A stretch of DNA of 28,298 nucleotides, from contig JBAZTO010000050.1 in NCBI GenBank assembly GCA_041661865.1, forward strand, positions 1 to 28,298, read 5' to 3'. Shown one piece after another: positions 15,152 through 23,520 of this stretch. The notes under the pieces are model-generated. The model was not told the origin of the DNA, made no database searches, and was given only the letters and a program-made list of their open reading frames with translations. The stretch is from JBAZTO01 sp041661865. GTDB lineage: Bacteria > Planctomycetota > Phycisphaerae > SM23-33. Numbering within the stretch: position 1 is the stretch's first letter; every line of letters starts with the position of its first letter. Position numbers and translations under genes: made by a program.

Positions 15152-17515
15152 ATGGCAGTAACCGAGGCACGACGGGCGAGGTTCACAGTCACCGGACAAG
15201 TGCAGGGTGTGGGTTTTCGTCCATTCGTCTATCGTCTGGCGGTGGAACTTGACCTCGTCGGTTTCGTCCTCAATGACAGTCGCGGGGTTCGTATCGAGGT
15301 TCAGGGTGCCGAGGATCACATCTCCAGCTTTGCAAGGCGGTTGCGCGCCGAGTTGCCGCCGCTGGCCAGGATCACCCGCAGCCAGCGGACCCCGATTGCC
15401 CCGGTGGCCGGCGAGACGGCGTTTGTCATTCGCGCCTCCGAAGGCGGCGAAATCGCCGACGTGCAGGTGACGGTGGACACCGCCGTCTGCGAGGACTGCC
15501 TCCGCGAGATGAACGACAGGAACGATCCCCGCTACCGCTATCCCTTCATCAATTGCACCAACTGCGGCCCGCGCTACACGATCGTGCGGCAGATTCCCTA
15601 CGACCGCCCTAACACGACGATGACCGACTTCGCCATGTGCCCGCTGTGCAGCGGAGAGTATGCCGACCTGGCCTCGCGGCGTTTCCACGCCCAGCCTATT
15701 GCCTGCGGGCGTTGCGGCCCCAACGTCTGGCTGGTGGACACCCACGGCAAGCAGGTGGTCTGCGACGACTCGATCCTGGCGGCCGCCGAGATGCTGAAGG
15801 AAGGCAAGATCATCGCCATCAAGGGGCTGGGCGGCTTTCACCTGGCCTGCAAGGCCGACGACGACCACGTCGTCCGCCGACTGCGCCAGCGGAAACGCCG
15901 CGACGAAAAGCCCTTCGCCCTGATGGTGGGCAGCCTGGCCGTGGCCGAGCGGCTCTGCGATGTCAACGAGGCGGCGCGCAAGCTGCTGACAGGCCCGTTG
16001 CGGCCGGTGGTCATCATGCCGCGCCGGATCGAGGCCCACATCGCCGCCTCGGTGGCCGAGGGCCTGGGCACGCTGGGAATCATGCTGCCCTACACGCCGC
16101 TCCAGCACCTGCTCTTTGGCTACGGGCTGGGGCCGCTGGTGATGACCTCGGGCAACTACAGCGAAGAACCGCTGGTCAAGGACAACGACGCCGCGATGGC
16201 CCACCTGGGCGGCATCGCCGACGCCGTGCTGCTGCACAATCGCCGCATCGAGCGTCGCGTGGACGACAGCGTGGTGCAGGCGGGAAGCTCCGGCCACGAA
16301 GTGATGCTCCGCCGGGCGCGCGGCTATGCGCCTTCGCCGATCCTGCTGCCGGCAGGGCTGGAGGAATCGCCGCAGGTTCTGGCCGTGGGCGCCGAACTCA
16401 AGAACACCATCTGCCTGCTCAAGAGCGGGCGGGCGGCCTTGAGCGAGTACATCGGCGACCTCAAGGACGGGCGCACCTACCGCCACTTCATCGATACGAT
16501 CAACCACCTCGAGGCGCTGCTGGACGTCGAGCCTGAAATCCTGGCCGCCGACATGCACCCGCATTACCTCTCCAGCCAGTACGCCATGCGGCGACACATG
16601 GGCGAGCTGGGCGGCCGGCCCGCCTTGCCGATGATTCGCGTCCAGCACCATCACGCCCACATCGCCGCCTGCCTGGCCGAGCACGGCCGCGACGAGCCGG
16701 CCATTGGCATCGCCTGCGACGGGGTGGGCTACGGCGACGACGGGGCCGTTTGGGGCGGCGAGATTTTTCGTGCCGACCTGACCGGCTACGAGCGCCTGGG
16801 GCACCTGCGCTACATGCCGCTGGTGGGCGGCGACGCGGCCTCGGTGGACACCTTCCGCCCGGCCATCGCCGCGCTGCACGACACCTACGGCGAGCGGGCG
16901 GCGGAGATGGCCGACCGCATCCACCTGGCGGCGCCGGGCGACAAGCTTCGCGGGGCGCTGGAGATTCTCAACATCGGCGTGCACTGCCCGCTGGCCAGCT
17001 CGCTGGGACGCTGGTTCGACGCGGTGGCCAGCCTGACCAACCTCACCCAGGTCAACGGGTTCGAGGGGCAGGCGCCTATGCTCCTGGAGGCGGCCATCCA
17101 GGAGGATGTGGAGAACCTTTACGAGTTCAAGATCATCTCGGCCGGGCCGTTCGTCATCGACCTTCGGCCGACGGTTCGCGGCATCGTGGCCGATGTGGCC
17201 GTCGGCGACGACGTGGGCCTGATCGCGGCCAAGTTCCACAACACGGTAGCGGCCTTCCTTGCCGCCTCGGCCCGCCGCGCCCGCGAGGAGACGCACCTGA
17301 ACCTGGTGGCCTTGTCGGGCGGGTGCTTCGCCAACCGCTACCTGGCCGATCGGCTGCTCCGCCTGCTCGCAGCCGACGGCTTTGAGGTGCTCATGCATCA
17401 CCTGGTGCCCACCAACGATGGGGCGGTGGCGCTGGGGCAGGCCGTGGTGGCCGCCGCGCAAAGCCGGGCCAAAGGCCTGCTGGCCCGAAAGCAAAAGGCC
17501 AAGGGCAGGCGATGA
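15152..17515 (+). CDS. hypF: carbamoyltransferase HypF
   Basis: A 787-residue maturation factor of [NiFe]-hydrogenase. It makes thiocarbamate on HypE from carbamoyl phosphate, the source of the cyanide ligands. Domains in order: acylphosphatase-like, about 8-95 (VQGVGFRPFVYRLA); two zinc fingers, about 110-185 (CEDC...CTNCG and CPLC...CGRCG); YrdC-like, about 200-390 (KGLGGFHLAC, MTSGNYSEEP); Kae1-like carbamoyltransferase to the end (VQHHHAHIAACLAEH, CDGVGYGDDG, LSGGCFAN). Full length. First gene of a hypF-C-D-E set. GGAAAG lies about 13 bases before the ATG, a weak ribosome binding site. Confidence 0.96.
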   Translation: MAVTEARRARFTVTGQVQGVGFRPFVYRLAVELDLVGFVLNDSRGVRIEVQGAEDHISSFARRLRAELPPLARITRSQRTPIAPVAGETAFVIRASEGGEIADVQVTVDTAVCEDCLREMNDRNDPRYRYPFINCTNCGPRYTIVRQIPYDRPNTTMTDFAMCPLCSGEYADLASRRFHAQPIACGRCGPNVWLVDTHGKQVVCDDSILAAAEMLKEGKIIAIKGLGGFHLACKADDDHVVRRLRQRKRRDEKPFALMVGSLAVAERLCDVNEAARKLLTGPLRPVVIMPRRIEAHIAASVAEGLGTLGIMLPYTPLQHLLFGYGLGPLVMTSGNYSEEPLVKDNDAAMAHLGGIADAVLLHNRRIERRVDDSVVQAGSSGHEVMLRRARGYAPSPILLPAGLEESPQVLAVGAELKNTICLLKSGRAALSEYIGDLKDGRTYRHFIDTINHLEALLDVEPEILAADMHPHYLSSQYAMRRHMGELGGRPALPMIRVQHHHAHIAACLAEHGRDEPAIGIACDGVGYGDDGAVWGGEIFRADLTGYERLGHLRYMPLVGGDAASVDTFRPAIAALHDTYGERAAEMADRIHLAAPGDKLRGALEILNIGVHCPLASSLGRWFDAVASLTNLTQVNGFEGQAPMLLEAAIQEDVENLYEFKIISAGPFVIDLRPTVRGIVADVAVGDDVGLIAAKFHNTVAAFLAASARRAREETHLNLVALSGGCFANRYLADRLLRLLAADGFEVLMHHLVPTNDGAVALGQAVVAAAQSRAKGLLARKQKAKGRR

Positions 17516-17644
17516 GCTATAATATTCCGCGCTGAGGGTGCCACGGCTGCGTTGTGTGCAGCCGTGTATAGCGTCGACACTGCTGCAAACGGCAGATGCC
17601 CAGGCTACGTTCGGAAATAGTTTCCCAGCTATAATATCCCGTGC
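17515..17644. repeat. near-identical 18-bp direct repeats bordering a decayed two-hairpin repeat
   Basis: AGCTATAATATTCCGCGC (17515-17532) and AGCTATAATATCCCGTGC (17627-17644) differ at two places. Between them lies two-hairpin repeat copy 3: GGTGCC at 17537, stem CACGGCTGC/GCAGCCGTG (17542-17550/17558-17566, 7-nt loop), then CACTGCTGC at 17578 whose partner arm is lost. Its first 60 bases nearly match copy 1 at 7711. The first direct repeat overlaps the last base of hypF. Each holds a TATAAT, so the second might act as an internal promoter for hypC, though no good -35 box is present. Confidence 0.6.
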
Positions 17645-17694
17645 ATTTGTCGGCCGCCAAGTCGCTGAGGGCCGGCCCTTGAGGAGTACCGAAT

Positions 17695-17964
17695 ATGTGT
17701 CTGGCCATTCCAGCCCAGATCGAGAAGATGGAAGACAAGACCGCCACCGTCGTCCTGGCCGGCAGCAGAACGAACGTTTCGCTCGCGCTGGTTCCCGAGG
17801 CCAAGCTGGGCGACTGGGTTCTTGTCCACGCCGGCTATGCGCTGACGATCCTGGACCCCCAGGAGGCCCGCGAGACCTACGAATTGCTGGCCCAGATCGA
17901 GGTGGACGAGGAAGAGGTCAAACGCGCCTCCACCGCATGGACCCAAGAGGAGAAGAAGACCTGA
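17695..17964 (+). CDS. hypC: hydrogenase maturation chaperone HypC
   Basis: An 89-residue protein starting MCLAIPAQI, the family hallmark; Cys2 binds the iron that HypD and HypE build the Fe(CN)2CO group on. The OB-like small beta-barrel (GDWVLVHAGYAL) is followed by an acidic C-terminal helix. GAGGAG lies just upstream. Its stop overlaps the hypD start by one base. The 179-bp gap to hypF, filled with repeats, is unusual in an operon otherwise this tight. Confidence 0.95.
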   Translation: MCLAIPAQIEKMEDKTATVVLAGSRTNVSLALVPEAKLGDWVLVHAGYALTILDPQEARETYELLAQIEVDEEEVKRASTAWTQEEKKT

Positions 17965-19121
17965 TGGCCGACTCCTCCACCACCGAGCAGTCCATGCGGG
18001 ACCTGATGGAGCAATACTACGGCCGCATTGCCCAGCTCAGCGTCGGCCTGGCCAGGGGCGGGCGGAACATCCAGATCATGGAAGTCTGCGGCACGCACAC
18101 GATGGCCATTGCCCGCTCGGGCATGCGCCAGCGCCTGCCGAAAAATCTGCGCCTGGTCAGCGGACCGGGCTGTCCGGTGTGCGTGACCGACCAATCCTAC
18201 ATGGACCAGGCCGTCTGGCTGGCCGACGCCAAGGGCTTTGCCCCGCCGATCATCGCCACCTACGGGGATATGGTTCGCGTGCCGGGGCGCGTCGGGTCGC
18301 TGGGCGAGGCGCGGGCCCGCGGCGCGGCGATCGAGGTGGTCTACTCCGCCGACCAGGCCGTCGAACTGGCCCAGCGCACGCCGGGGCGGCAGGTGGTCTT
18401 CCTGGCCGTGGGGTTCGAGACGACCGCGCCGGGCACGGCCCTGGCCGTCATGCGGGCCAAGGCCCAGGGCCTGGACAACTTCAGTTGCCTGGTGGCCCAC
18501 AAGCTCGTCCTGCCGGCGATGCGGGTGCTGCTGTCGGACCCCGATCTGCAGCTCGACGCGTTCCTCTGTCCCGGCCACGTCAGCGTGATCCTCGGCTACG
18601 ACGCGTACGCCCCCATCGTCGAGCAGTACAGGCGGCCGTGCGTGGTGGCCGGCTTCGACGCCTTGCAGGTGGCCAAGGGCGTCGTGGTCATTCTGGAGCA
18701 ACTGGCCGGCGGCAAGCTGGAGGCGACGTCGGTCTACCCGGCCGTCAGCGCCGGCGGCAACGCCGCGGCCCGCGAACTGCTGGCGGAGGTCTTCGAGGTC
18801 ACCGACGCGCGGTGGCGCGCCATCGGCACGATCCCCGGCAGCGGGCTGTCGCTGCGCGGCGATTACGCCGCATTCGACGCGGCCAGGCGATTCAGCGTCC
18901 CGGAGATGGAGAGCTACGAGTTGCCCGGCTGCCGCTGCGGCGACGTGATCTGCGGGCGCACGCTGCCCGAGGAGTGCAAGCTGTTCGGACGGCGCTGCAC
19001 GCCGCTGGACCCGGTGGGGCCGTGCATGGTCTCTTCCGAAGGCGCCTGTGCGGCGGCCTATAAATACGGTGGTTTTCGCTTCGGCCGCGCCAGTGCCGGC
19101 CGGGGCGACAAGCAGCCATAG
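17964..19121 (+). CDS. hypD: hydrogenase maturation protein HypD
   Basis: A 385-residue iron-sulfur protein that, with HypC, is the scaffold on which Fe(CN)2CO is assembled. Conserved cysteine blocks are all present: EVCGTHT (about 31-37), SGPGCPVCVT (about 66-75), and the C-terminal cluster ligands ELPGCRCGDVICG, CKLFGRRC. VGFETTAPGTA and LCPGHVSVILGY are further family blocks. Start ATG 17964 overlaps the hypC stop (TGATG). The open frame extends upstream through the hypC region, but that part is not coding. Confidence 0.96.
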   Translation: MADSSTTEQSMRDLMEQYYGRIAQLSVGLARGGRNIQIMEVCGTHTMAIARSGMRQRLPKNLRLVSGPGCPVCVTDQSYMDQAVWLADAKGFAPPIIATYGDMVRVPGRVGSLGEARARGAAIEVVYSADQAVELAQRTPGRQVVFLAVGFETTAPGTALAVMRAKAQGLDNFSCLVAHKLVLPAMRVLLSDPDLQLDAFLCPGHVSVILGYDAYAPIVEQYRRPCVVAGFDALQVAKGVVVILEQLAGGKLEATSVYPAVSAGGNAAARELLAEVFEVTDARWRAIGTIPGSGLSLRGDYAAFDAARRFSVPEMESYELPGCRCGDVICGRTLPEECKLFGRRCTPLDPVGPCMVSSEGACAAAYKYGGFRFGRASAGRGDKQP

Positions 19122-19172
19122 CAGAGTATTTCGCCGGGAGTTTCGCTCGCTCCGGCAATAGAAAGAGGACCG

Positions 19173-20192
19173 ATGGACACCACGCACATCCAGTTGGCTC
19201 ACGGCGGCGGGGGGCAGTTGACCGCCGACCTGATCTCGCAGGTCATCCTGCCCGCCATCGGCGGCCCGCAGCACAGCCACCAGCTCACCGACGCGGCAAC
19301 CCTGGAAGCGCCGCACGGGCACCTGGCCTTCACCACCGACAGCTACGTCGTCCAGCCGCTGGAGTTTCCCGGCGGAGACATCGGCAAGCTGGCCGTCTGC
19401 GGCACGATCAACGACCTGTCGGTAGTCGGGGCCCATCCGCTGGGCATGAGCCTGGCCCTGGTTATCCAGGAAGGTTTCGAGATCGAACTGCTGCGGCGAT
19501 TGCTGACCTCGGCGGGCGCGGAGGCCAAGGCTGCCGGCGCGCACGTGGTCACCGGCGACACGAAGGTGGTCGACCGCAGCGCGTGCGACGGGCTGATTAT
19601 CAACAGTTCGGGCGTTGGGTTGGTGCATCCCGCCGCGCGGCTGGGCTTCGACCGCGTCAACGAAGGCGATGCCATCCTGCTCAGCGGCCCCCTCGGCGAG
19701 CACGGGCTGGCCGTGATGAGCAAGCGGAAGGGCCTGAGTTTCTCCGCCGACCTGGTCAGCGACTGCGCGTCCATCGGGCAGTTGACCGCAGCCTTGCTGG
19801 AGGAATTCGGCCCGGCAGTGCACTTCATGCGCGATCCCACCCGCGGCGGGCTGGCGGCGACGCTGGCTGAGCTTTCCGTCGGCGCGCGCCGCGACCTGGA
19901 GATCGTCGAGTCGTCCATCCCCGCCAACAAGACCGTCCGGGCGGCCGCCGAGATGCTGGGCCTGGACGTGCTGGCGGCGGCCAACGAGGGCAAGCTGGTG
20001 GCCGTGCTGGAGGCCGGCGCCGCGGCCAAGGCCATCGCGATACTCTCGAAGTTCAAGATCGCGCGTCGCGCCGCCGTCATCGGCGCCGTCGGGGCCGCCA
20101 GCGACGACCCGCTGGTCGAATTGGTCACCACCGCCGGCGGCCGCCGCGTCGTGCAGATGCCCTACGGCGAGGAATTGCCCCGAATCTGCTGA
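19173..20192 (+). CDS. hypE: carbamoyl dehydratase HypE
   Basis: A 339-residue enzyme that dehydrates the thiocarbamate made by HypF to a thiocyanate, for transfer to iron. It has the PurM/ThiL fold: AHGGGGQLTADLI, TTDSYVVQPLEFPGGDIGKLAV, DPTRGGLAATL, and the obligatory C-terminal PRIC with the carrier cysteine as the last residue (339). GAGG lies eight bases before the ATG. The 51-bp space to hypD has a stem GCCGG(G)AG/CTCCGGC at 19133-19156. hypA, hypB and hydrogenase subunits are not found in this window. Confidence 0.96.
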   Translation: MDTTHIQLAHGGGGQLTADLISQVILPAIGGPQHSHQLTDAATLEAPHGHLAFTTDSYVVQPLEFPGGDIGKLAVCGTINDLSVVGAHPLGMSLALVIQEGFEIELLRRLLTSAGAEAKAAGAHVVTGDTKVVDRSACDGLIINSSGVGLVHPAARLGFDRVNEGDAILLSGPLGEHGLAVMSKRKGLSFSADLVSDCASIGQLTAALLEEFGPAVHFMRDPTRGGLAATLAELSVGARRDLEIVESSIPANKTVRAAAEMLGLDVLAAANEGKLVAVLEAGAAAKAIAILSKFKIARRAAVIGAVGAASDDPLVELVTTAGGRRVVQMPYGEELPRIC

Positions 20193-20222
20193 ATAGACAA
20201 GCCGCAACCAGAAGAAGCGGCA

Positions 20223-20336
20223 ATCACAAAGTCCACAAAGTCCACAAAGAGCGAGAAGAACAGCCTCCTGATAGTTTTTGTTCAAAGTTTCCTTTGTGAT
20301 CTTGATGTTCTTGGTGATCTTCGTGGACTTTGTGAT
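20223..20336. repeat. inverted pair of nonamer arrays
   Basis: Left arm: ATCACAAAG, TCCACAAAG, TCCACAAAG, AGCGAGAAG (20223-20258). Right arm, inverted: CTTTGTGAT, CTTGATGTT, CTTGGTGAT, CTTCGTGGA, CTTTGTGAT (20292-20336), followed by AGTTGTTTC. The pair could fold into a long imperfect stem. It lies just after hypE, which ends at 20192, and follows a GCCGC/GCGGC stem at 20201-20221; it may therefore end transcription of the hyp operon. Confidence 0.7.
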
Positions 20337-20389
20337 AGTTGTTTCCTAGCTCCTCTGTGCCGCCGGCCCGCCCTCTTCGGCCCGGTCTG

Positions 20390-20527
20390 TCAATCCCTGT
20401 GGTACGAATGGTCTCTGTCGTGCCGCATGTGGTGATGTCCGTCGTCGTCGCACCCGGCGACGGCCAGCAACGCCGCCAGAACCAGTGACGCAATCACGGC
20501 AGCCAAGCCTAATTTGATGTGTTTCAT
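20390..20527 (-). CDS. tiny His/Asp-rich lipoprotein (45 residues)
   Basis: ATG at 20527 preceded by GAGGAG seven bases upstream, and by TATAAT on the minus strand at 20551-20556. The first 26 residues are a classical lipoprotein signal: basic start MKHIK, hydrophobic core, and Val23-Ala-Gly-Cys26. The mature peptide would be only about 20 residues: three Asp after the Cys, six His, and more Asp and Arg. Such a tail could bind metal ions such as nickel, zinc or copper at the membrane surface, but no family is recognised. It lies between hypE and queG, opposite in strand. The good ribosome binding site and lipobox make it more than a chance frame. Confidence 0.7.
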   Translation of the reverse strand: MKHIKLGLAAVIASLVLAALLAVAGCDDDGHHHMRHDRDHSYHRD

Positions 20528-20550
20528 GGAAGGTCTCCTCTATCGGGGAC

Positions 20551-20556
20551 ATTATA
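20551..20556 (-). promoter_or_regulatory. -10 element of the small lipoprotein gene
   Basis: TATAAT on the minus strand, 24 bases before the ATG. No clear -35 element at 16-18 bp. Confidence 0.4.
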
Positions 20557-20697
20557 GGCTGCATGTTCGAGAACCCTTGGGAGTCTCGCGGTATTGACAC
20601 GGATGCCGCTATCGCAGAGACATGAGGAGCGGGGGCCGTCGTGATAGCGACAGCAGAAGGCTTTGGTCCCGCCGCCCGGAAGAGGTAAACTTCCGGC

Positions 20698-21705
20698 ATG
20701 GCCTCCCCTGACAACCTGGCAGAGCAAATCAAGGCCCTGGCCCTGCAAGCGGGCTTTGATGCGGTCGGCATCGCAGCCGCCGGCCCCGTCGCGCCACAGC
20801 AGGCAGCGACATTGAACCAGTGGCTCGCCGCCGGCTGTTGCGGGGAAATGTCCTACATGCGGCGGAACCTGGACAAGCGGCTCTGCCCGCAAAAACTGGT
20901 CGAAGGCACCGCGAGCGTCATCTGCCTGGCCGCCCGCTGCGGCGCGGCGGGGGAGCGCGAGGAACCGGTGGCTGCCTTCGCCAGGGGCAAGGACTACCAC
21001 AAGTTTCTCAAGAAGAAGTGCATCGCGTTGATGGACCGCATCCGCGTGGACCAGCCGCAATTCGTCGGCAGGGCCTTCGTCGACTCAGCCCCCGTGATGG
21101 AGCGTAGCCTGGCCGCCGCTTCGGGTCTCGGCTGGGTCGGCAGGAACGGCTGCCTCTTCGTGCCGGGCGCGGGCAGTTTTGTCCTGCTCTGCGAAATACT
21201 CTGCAACCTGTCGCTTGCGGCGGACTCCCCGCTGAGAGCCGGCTGCGACGGCTGCGATGCGTGCATTCGCGCCTGCCCGACCGGCGCGATCAGTCCGCGG
21301 GGCTGGGTCGATGCCCGCCGGTGCATCAGCTATCACACGATCGAGAATCGTGGCCGGGTTCCCGCGGAACTGTGGGAGAAGTTCGGCGTGCGGCTGTTCG
21401 GCTGCGATGCCTGCCAACGGGCCTGCCCGCACAATCGAGGCCTGCCCGCGCCTGTCGGCGGCATGTTTGAGCAGGCGGCGGCCCCGCTGGACCTGGCTGA
21501 GGTGTTGGCCTGGACGCCGGAAAATTGGGACCGTCGGACGCGAGGCTCAGCCTTGCGCCGCGCCGGCTACGAGATGTTCCTTCGCAACGCGGTCATCGCC
21601 GCGGGCAACAGCGGGCGAGGGGAACTGGCTGCCTTGCTGGGGAAACTGGAATCGCGGGATGACCTGGGCCCGCTGGTCCGCTGGGCGATTGATCGCCTGC
21701 GATGA
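20698..21705 (+). CDS. queG: epoxyqueuosine reductase
   Basis: A 335-residue cobalamin-dependent iron-sulfur enzyme that makes queuosine from epoxyqueuosine in tRNA. Motifs: VDSAPVMERSLAAASGLGWVGRNG (B12/active-site segment with the catalytic Asp) and two ferredoxin-like clusters, CDGCDACIRACPTGAI and CDACQRACPHNR. YHTIENRG is also typical. A HEAT-like short tail ends the protein. AGAGG lies about 13 bases before the ATG. TTGACA at 20594-20599 may be the -35 of its promoter, though no good -10 follows; a 7-bp inverted repeat CGCTATC/GATAGCG (20607-20613/20643-20649) is in the leader. Confidence 0.93.
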   Translation: MASPDNLAEQIKALALQAGFDAVGIAAAGPVAPQQAATLNQWLAAGCCGEMSYMRRNLDKRLCPQKLVEGTASVICLAARCGAAGEREEPVAAFARGKDYHKFLKKKCIALMDRIRVDQPQFVGRAFVDSAPVMERSLAAASGLGWVGRNGCLFVPGAGSFVLLCEILCNLSLAADSPLRAGCDGCDACIRACPTGAISPRGWVDARRCISYHTIENRGRVPAELWEKFGVRLFGCDACQRACPHNRGLPAPVGGMFEQAAAPLDLAEVLAWTPENWDRRTRGSALRRAGYEMFLRNAVIAAGNSGRGELAALLGKLESRDDLGPLVRWAIDRLR

Positions 21706-21759
21706 GGGTCTCTGCGGTCGCAACCGGCGGGCCGTTGGCTGGCGGCGCGGCAAAAGGGG

Positions 21760-21787
21760 TTGTTGTGTCACGAGCCGTCGCTACACT
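21760..21787 (+). promoter_or_regulatory. possible promoter for folE
   Basis: TTGTTG (21760-21765), 16-bp spacer, TACACT (21782-21787), within the 159-bp gap between queG and folE. Confidence 0.4.
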
Positions 21788-21864
21788 GGAGCGGTGCCTG
21801 TCCGGTTGAATTCGAGCATTGAGCACCGACGCCGGCGCGGCGCGAGATTTAAGGAATGACGAGC

Positions 21865-22449
21865 ATGGCCGCAGAGAGAAAAGTGGATATCGCGACGATC
21901 GAACAGGCTGTCAGGACGATCCTGACGGCCATTGGCGAAGACCCCCAGCGCGAAGGCCTGAAAGAGACGCCGCGCCGGGTGGCCCGGATGTATGCCGAGC
22001 TGTTCAGCGGCCTGCACGACGACCCCGGCAAGCACCTCAACGTGGTCTTTCACGAGCGATACGACGAGATGGTGGTGCTCCGCGACATCCCGTTCTATTC
22101 GATCTGCGAGCACCATTTCCTGCCCTTCATGGGCAGTGCGCACGTGGCCTACCTGCCCAAGGGCAAGGTCATCGGCGTCAGCAAACTCGCCCGCGTGGTC
22201 GAGACCTGCGCCCATCGCCCGCAGGTGCAGGAGCGTCTGACCAGCCAGATCGCCGACCTGCTGATGGAGCGGCTTGACGCCAAGGGCGTCGGCGTGGTCA
22301 TCGAGGCCACGCACACGTGCATGACCATTCGCGGCGTGCAGAAGCCCGGCTCGGTGATGGTGACCTCGGCCATGCGCGGGCTGTTCAAGACCAAGCTGGC
22401 CACGCGGACCGAGGCGATCAACCTGTTGACCGGCGGCCACAAGCGGTAA
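21865..22449 (+). CDS. folE: GTP cyclohydrolase I
   Basis: A 194-residue enzyme of the type IA family, converting GTP to dihydroneopterin triphosphate for folate and, in bacteria with Q, for preQ0. Zinc ligands are seen in SICEHHFLPFMG (Cys and His) and in ATHTCMTIRGV (second Cys). Other blocks: GLKETPRRVARMY, GVSKLARVV, RPQVQERLTSQIAD. An ATG at 21856 also exists, but AAGGA (21851-21855) touches it, whereas it lies nine bases before the ATG at 21865, so I chose the latter. Next to queG, this fits a link to queuosine synthesis. Confidence 0.95.
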   Translation: MAAERKVDIATIEQAVRTILTAIGEDPQREGLKETPRRVARMYAELFSGLHDDPGKHLNVVFHERYDEMVVLRDIPFYSICEHHFLPFMGSAHVAYLPKGKVIGVSKLARVVETCAHRPQVQERLTSQIADLLMERLDAKGVGVVIEATHTCMTIRGVQKPGSVMVTSAMRGLFKTKLATRTEAINLLTGGHKR

Positions 22450-22503
22450 AGGGGCCGCGGAGACTGGACCAAGAAATCCCGCCGACAGTTGTTTCTTTTC
22501 TTC

Positions 22504-22524
22504 GACCTACGAACTACGACCTAT
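22504..22524. repeat. heptamer tandem repeat at a gene end
   Basis: GACCTAC, GAACTAC, GACCTAT in tandem. On the minus strand each unit contains TAG, and since seven is not a multiple of three, the three TAGs fall in all three frames. The first TAG (22521-22523) is the stop codon of the CPBP protease gene. GTTGTTTC, which also borders the nonamer arrays, lies next to it at 22488-22495. Confidence 0.6.
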
Positions 22525-23498
22525 CTTTGGCACAGGAACAGCACCACGTTGATGGCGTTGAAAATCGCGTGGGTCAGGATGGGCGGCAGGAGCCTGCCGC
22601 AGCGTTCGTAGTTGTAGCCCAGGCACATCGCCAAGGCGAACATGGGCGCCAGCGGCGTCCAGTTGGCCATCGCGTGGCCGTTGTGGTCGAAGCTGTCCCA
22701 GTGCAGCAGCGTGAAGATTGCCGAGGCCAGCAGGATGGCCAGCCAGGGACTGCCCAGGTATCGGCGGAACATGGACTGGAGCAGGCCGCGACAGAAGACT
22801 TCCTCCGCCAGCGGCCCCAGCACGACGGCCGAGAAGATCGCCGCCACTTTCCACGGCAGCGTGAGGGACTCCATCGCGTCGAGCATTCGGTGTTCGGGCG
22901 GCGGGAAATTGTAGATACGGATGAAGAGGGCTGCGGAGGCTGACAGCAACCCAATGCAAACCGGCCAGATGCCCAGGTAAGCCAGGATCCCCCGCCCGCT
23001 GTCATAGATCCAGTGACGGGCACTGAGCCCCAGGCCGCGAACCAGGCCCCCGCGGAATGTCACGGCTGCCACTATCAGTGACGCGGCCAGCCAGACCGTC
23101 TGCCCGGCGATGCCCGAGAGCGTCAGGACGTGCAGCTTGTCCAGGGAGCACACGCCGCCAAACAAGGCCGACGCGCCCGAGGTGACGATCAGCCAGAGGG
23201 CAAAGATCAGGAGCAGGTGGACGGGGTTGAGCGTGTTAATCCGGCCGGGGGTGCGTTTGAGGCTCAACTTGGAGGGTCTGGCCAGGCGGCGAAGTACCCA
23301 CACGAGGGCGACCACCAGGCCCATCGCCACCAGGGCCAGCATGAGGGATTCGGCAACGGTGGGGCGCTGCGACCACTGGCTCGTGGGGGCCGTCGCCTGC
23401 GTGGCCGACCCCGCCGTGCCCAGCACGGATTGCATCTGCCCCAGCAGCGACAATGCGTTTGACATCGCTTGATTCATCCGGTTAACGTGGAATTGCAT
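22521..23498 (-). CDS. CPBP-family intramembrane metalloprotease
   Basis: A ~325-residue polytopic membrane protein with about eight helices. The three motifs of the CPBP (Abi/Rce1-like) family are present near the C-terminus: LAEEVFCRG (the EExxxR pair), FTLLHW and HAIFNAINV (HxxxN). Such proteins cleave peptides within the membrane or, in some bacteria, serve bacteriocin self-protection; the substrate here is unknown. The start is uncertain: ATGs at 23498, 23477 and 23465 are all possible, none with a ribosome binding site. I reject the longer frame to 23756 because it would overlap trpC. It is convergent with folE and divergent from trpC. Confidence 0.8.
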   Translation of the reverse strand: MQFHVNRMNQAMSNALSLLGQMQSVLGTAGSATQATAPTSQWSQRPTVAESLMLALVAMGLVVALVWVLRRLARPSKLSLKRTPGRINTLNPVHLLLIFALWLIVTSGASALFGGVCSLDKLHVLTLSGIAGQTVWLAASLIVAAVTFRGGLVRGLGLSARHWIYDSGRGILAYLGIWPVCIGLLSASAALFIRIYNFPPPEHRMLDAMESLTLPWKVAAIFSAVVLGPLAEEVFCRGLLQSMFRRYLGSPWLAILLASAIFTLLHWDSFDHNGHAMANWTPLAPMFALAMCLGYNYERCGRLLPPILTHAIFNAINVVLFLCQR

Positions 23499-23520
23499 CA
23501 GGACGTCAGGAAAGGCAACT

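Noticed and set aside
15023..17494. Minus-strand open frame of 823 codons opposite hypF
   Set aside because: Shadow of hypF; composition typical of antisense GC-rich frames and no recognisable domain.
17877..20285. Minus-strand open frame of 802 codons opposite hypD and hypE
   Set aside because: Shadow of two well-supported genes; spans their intergenic gap without any signal of its own.
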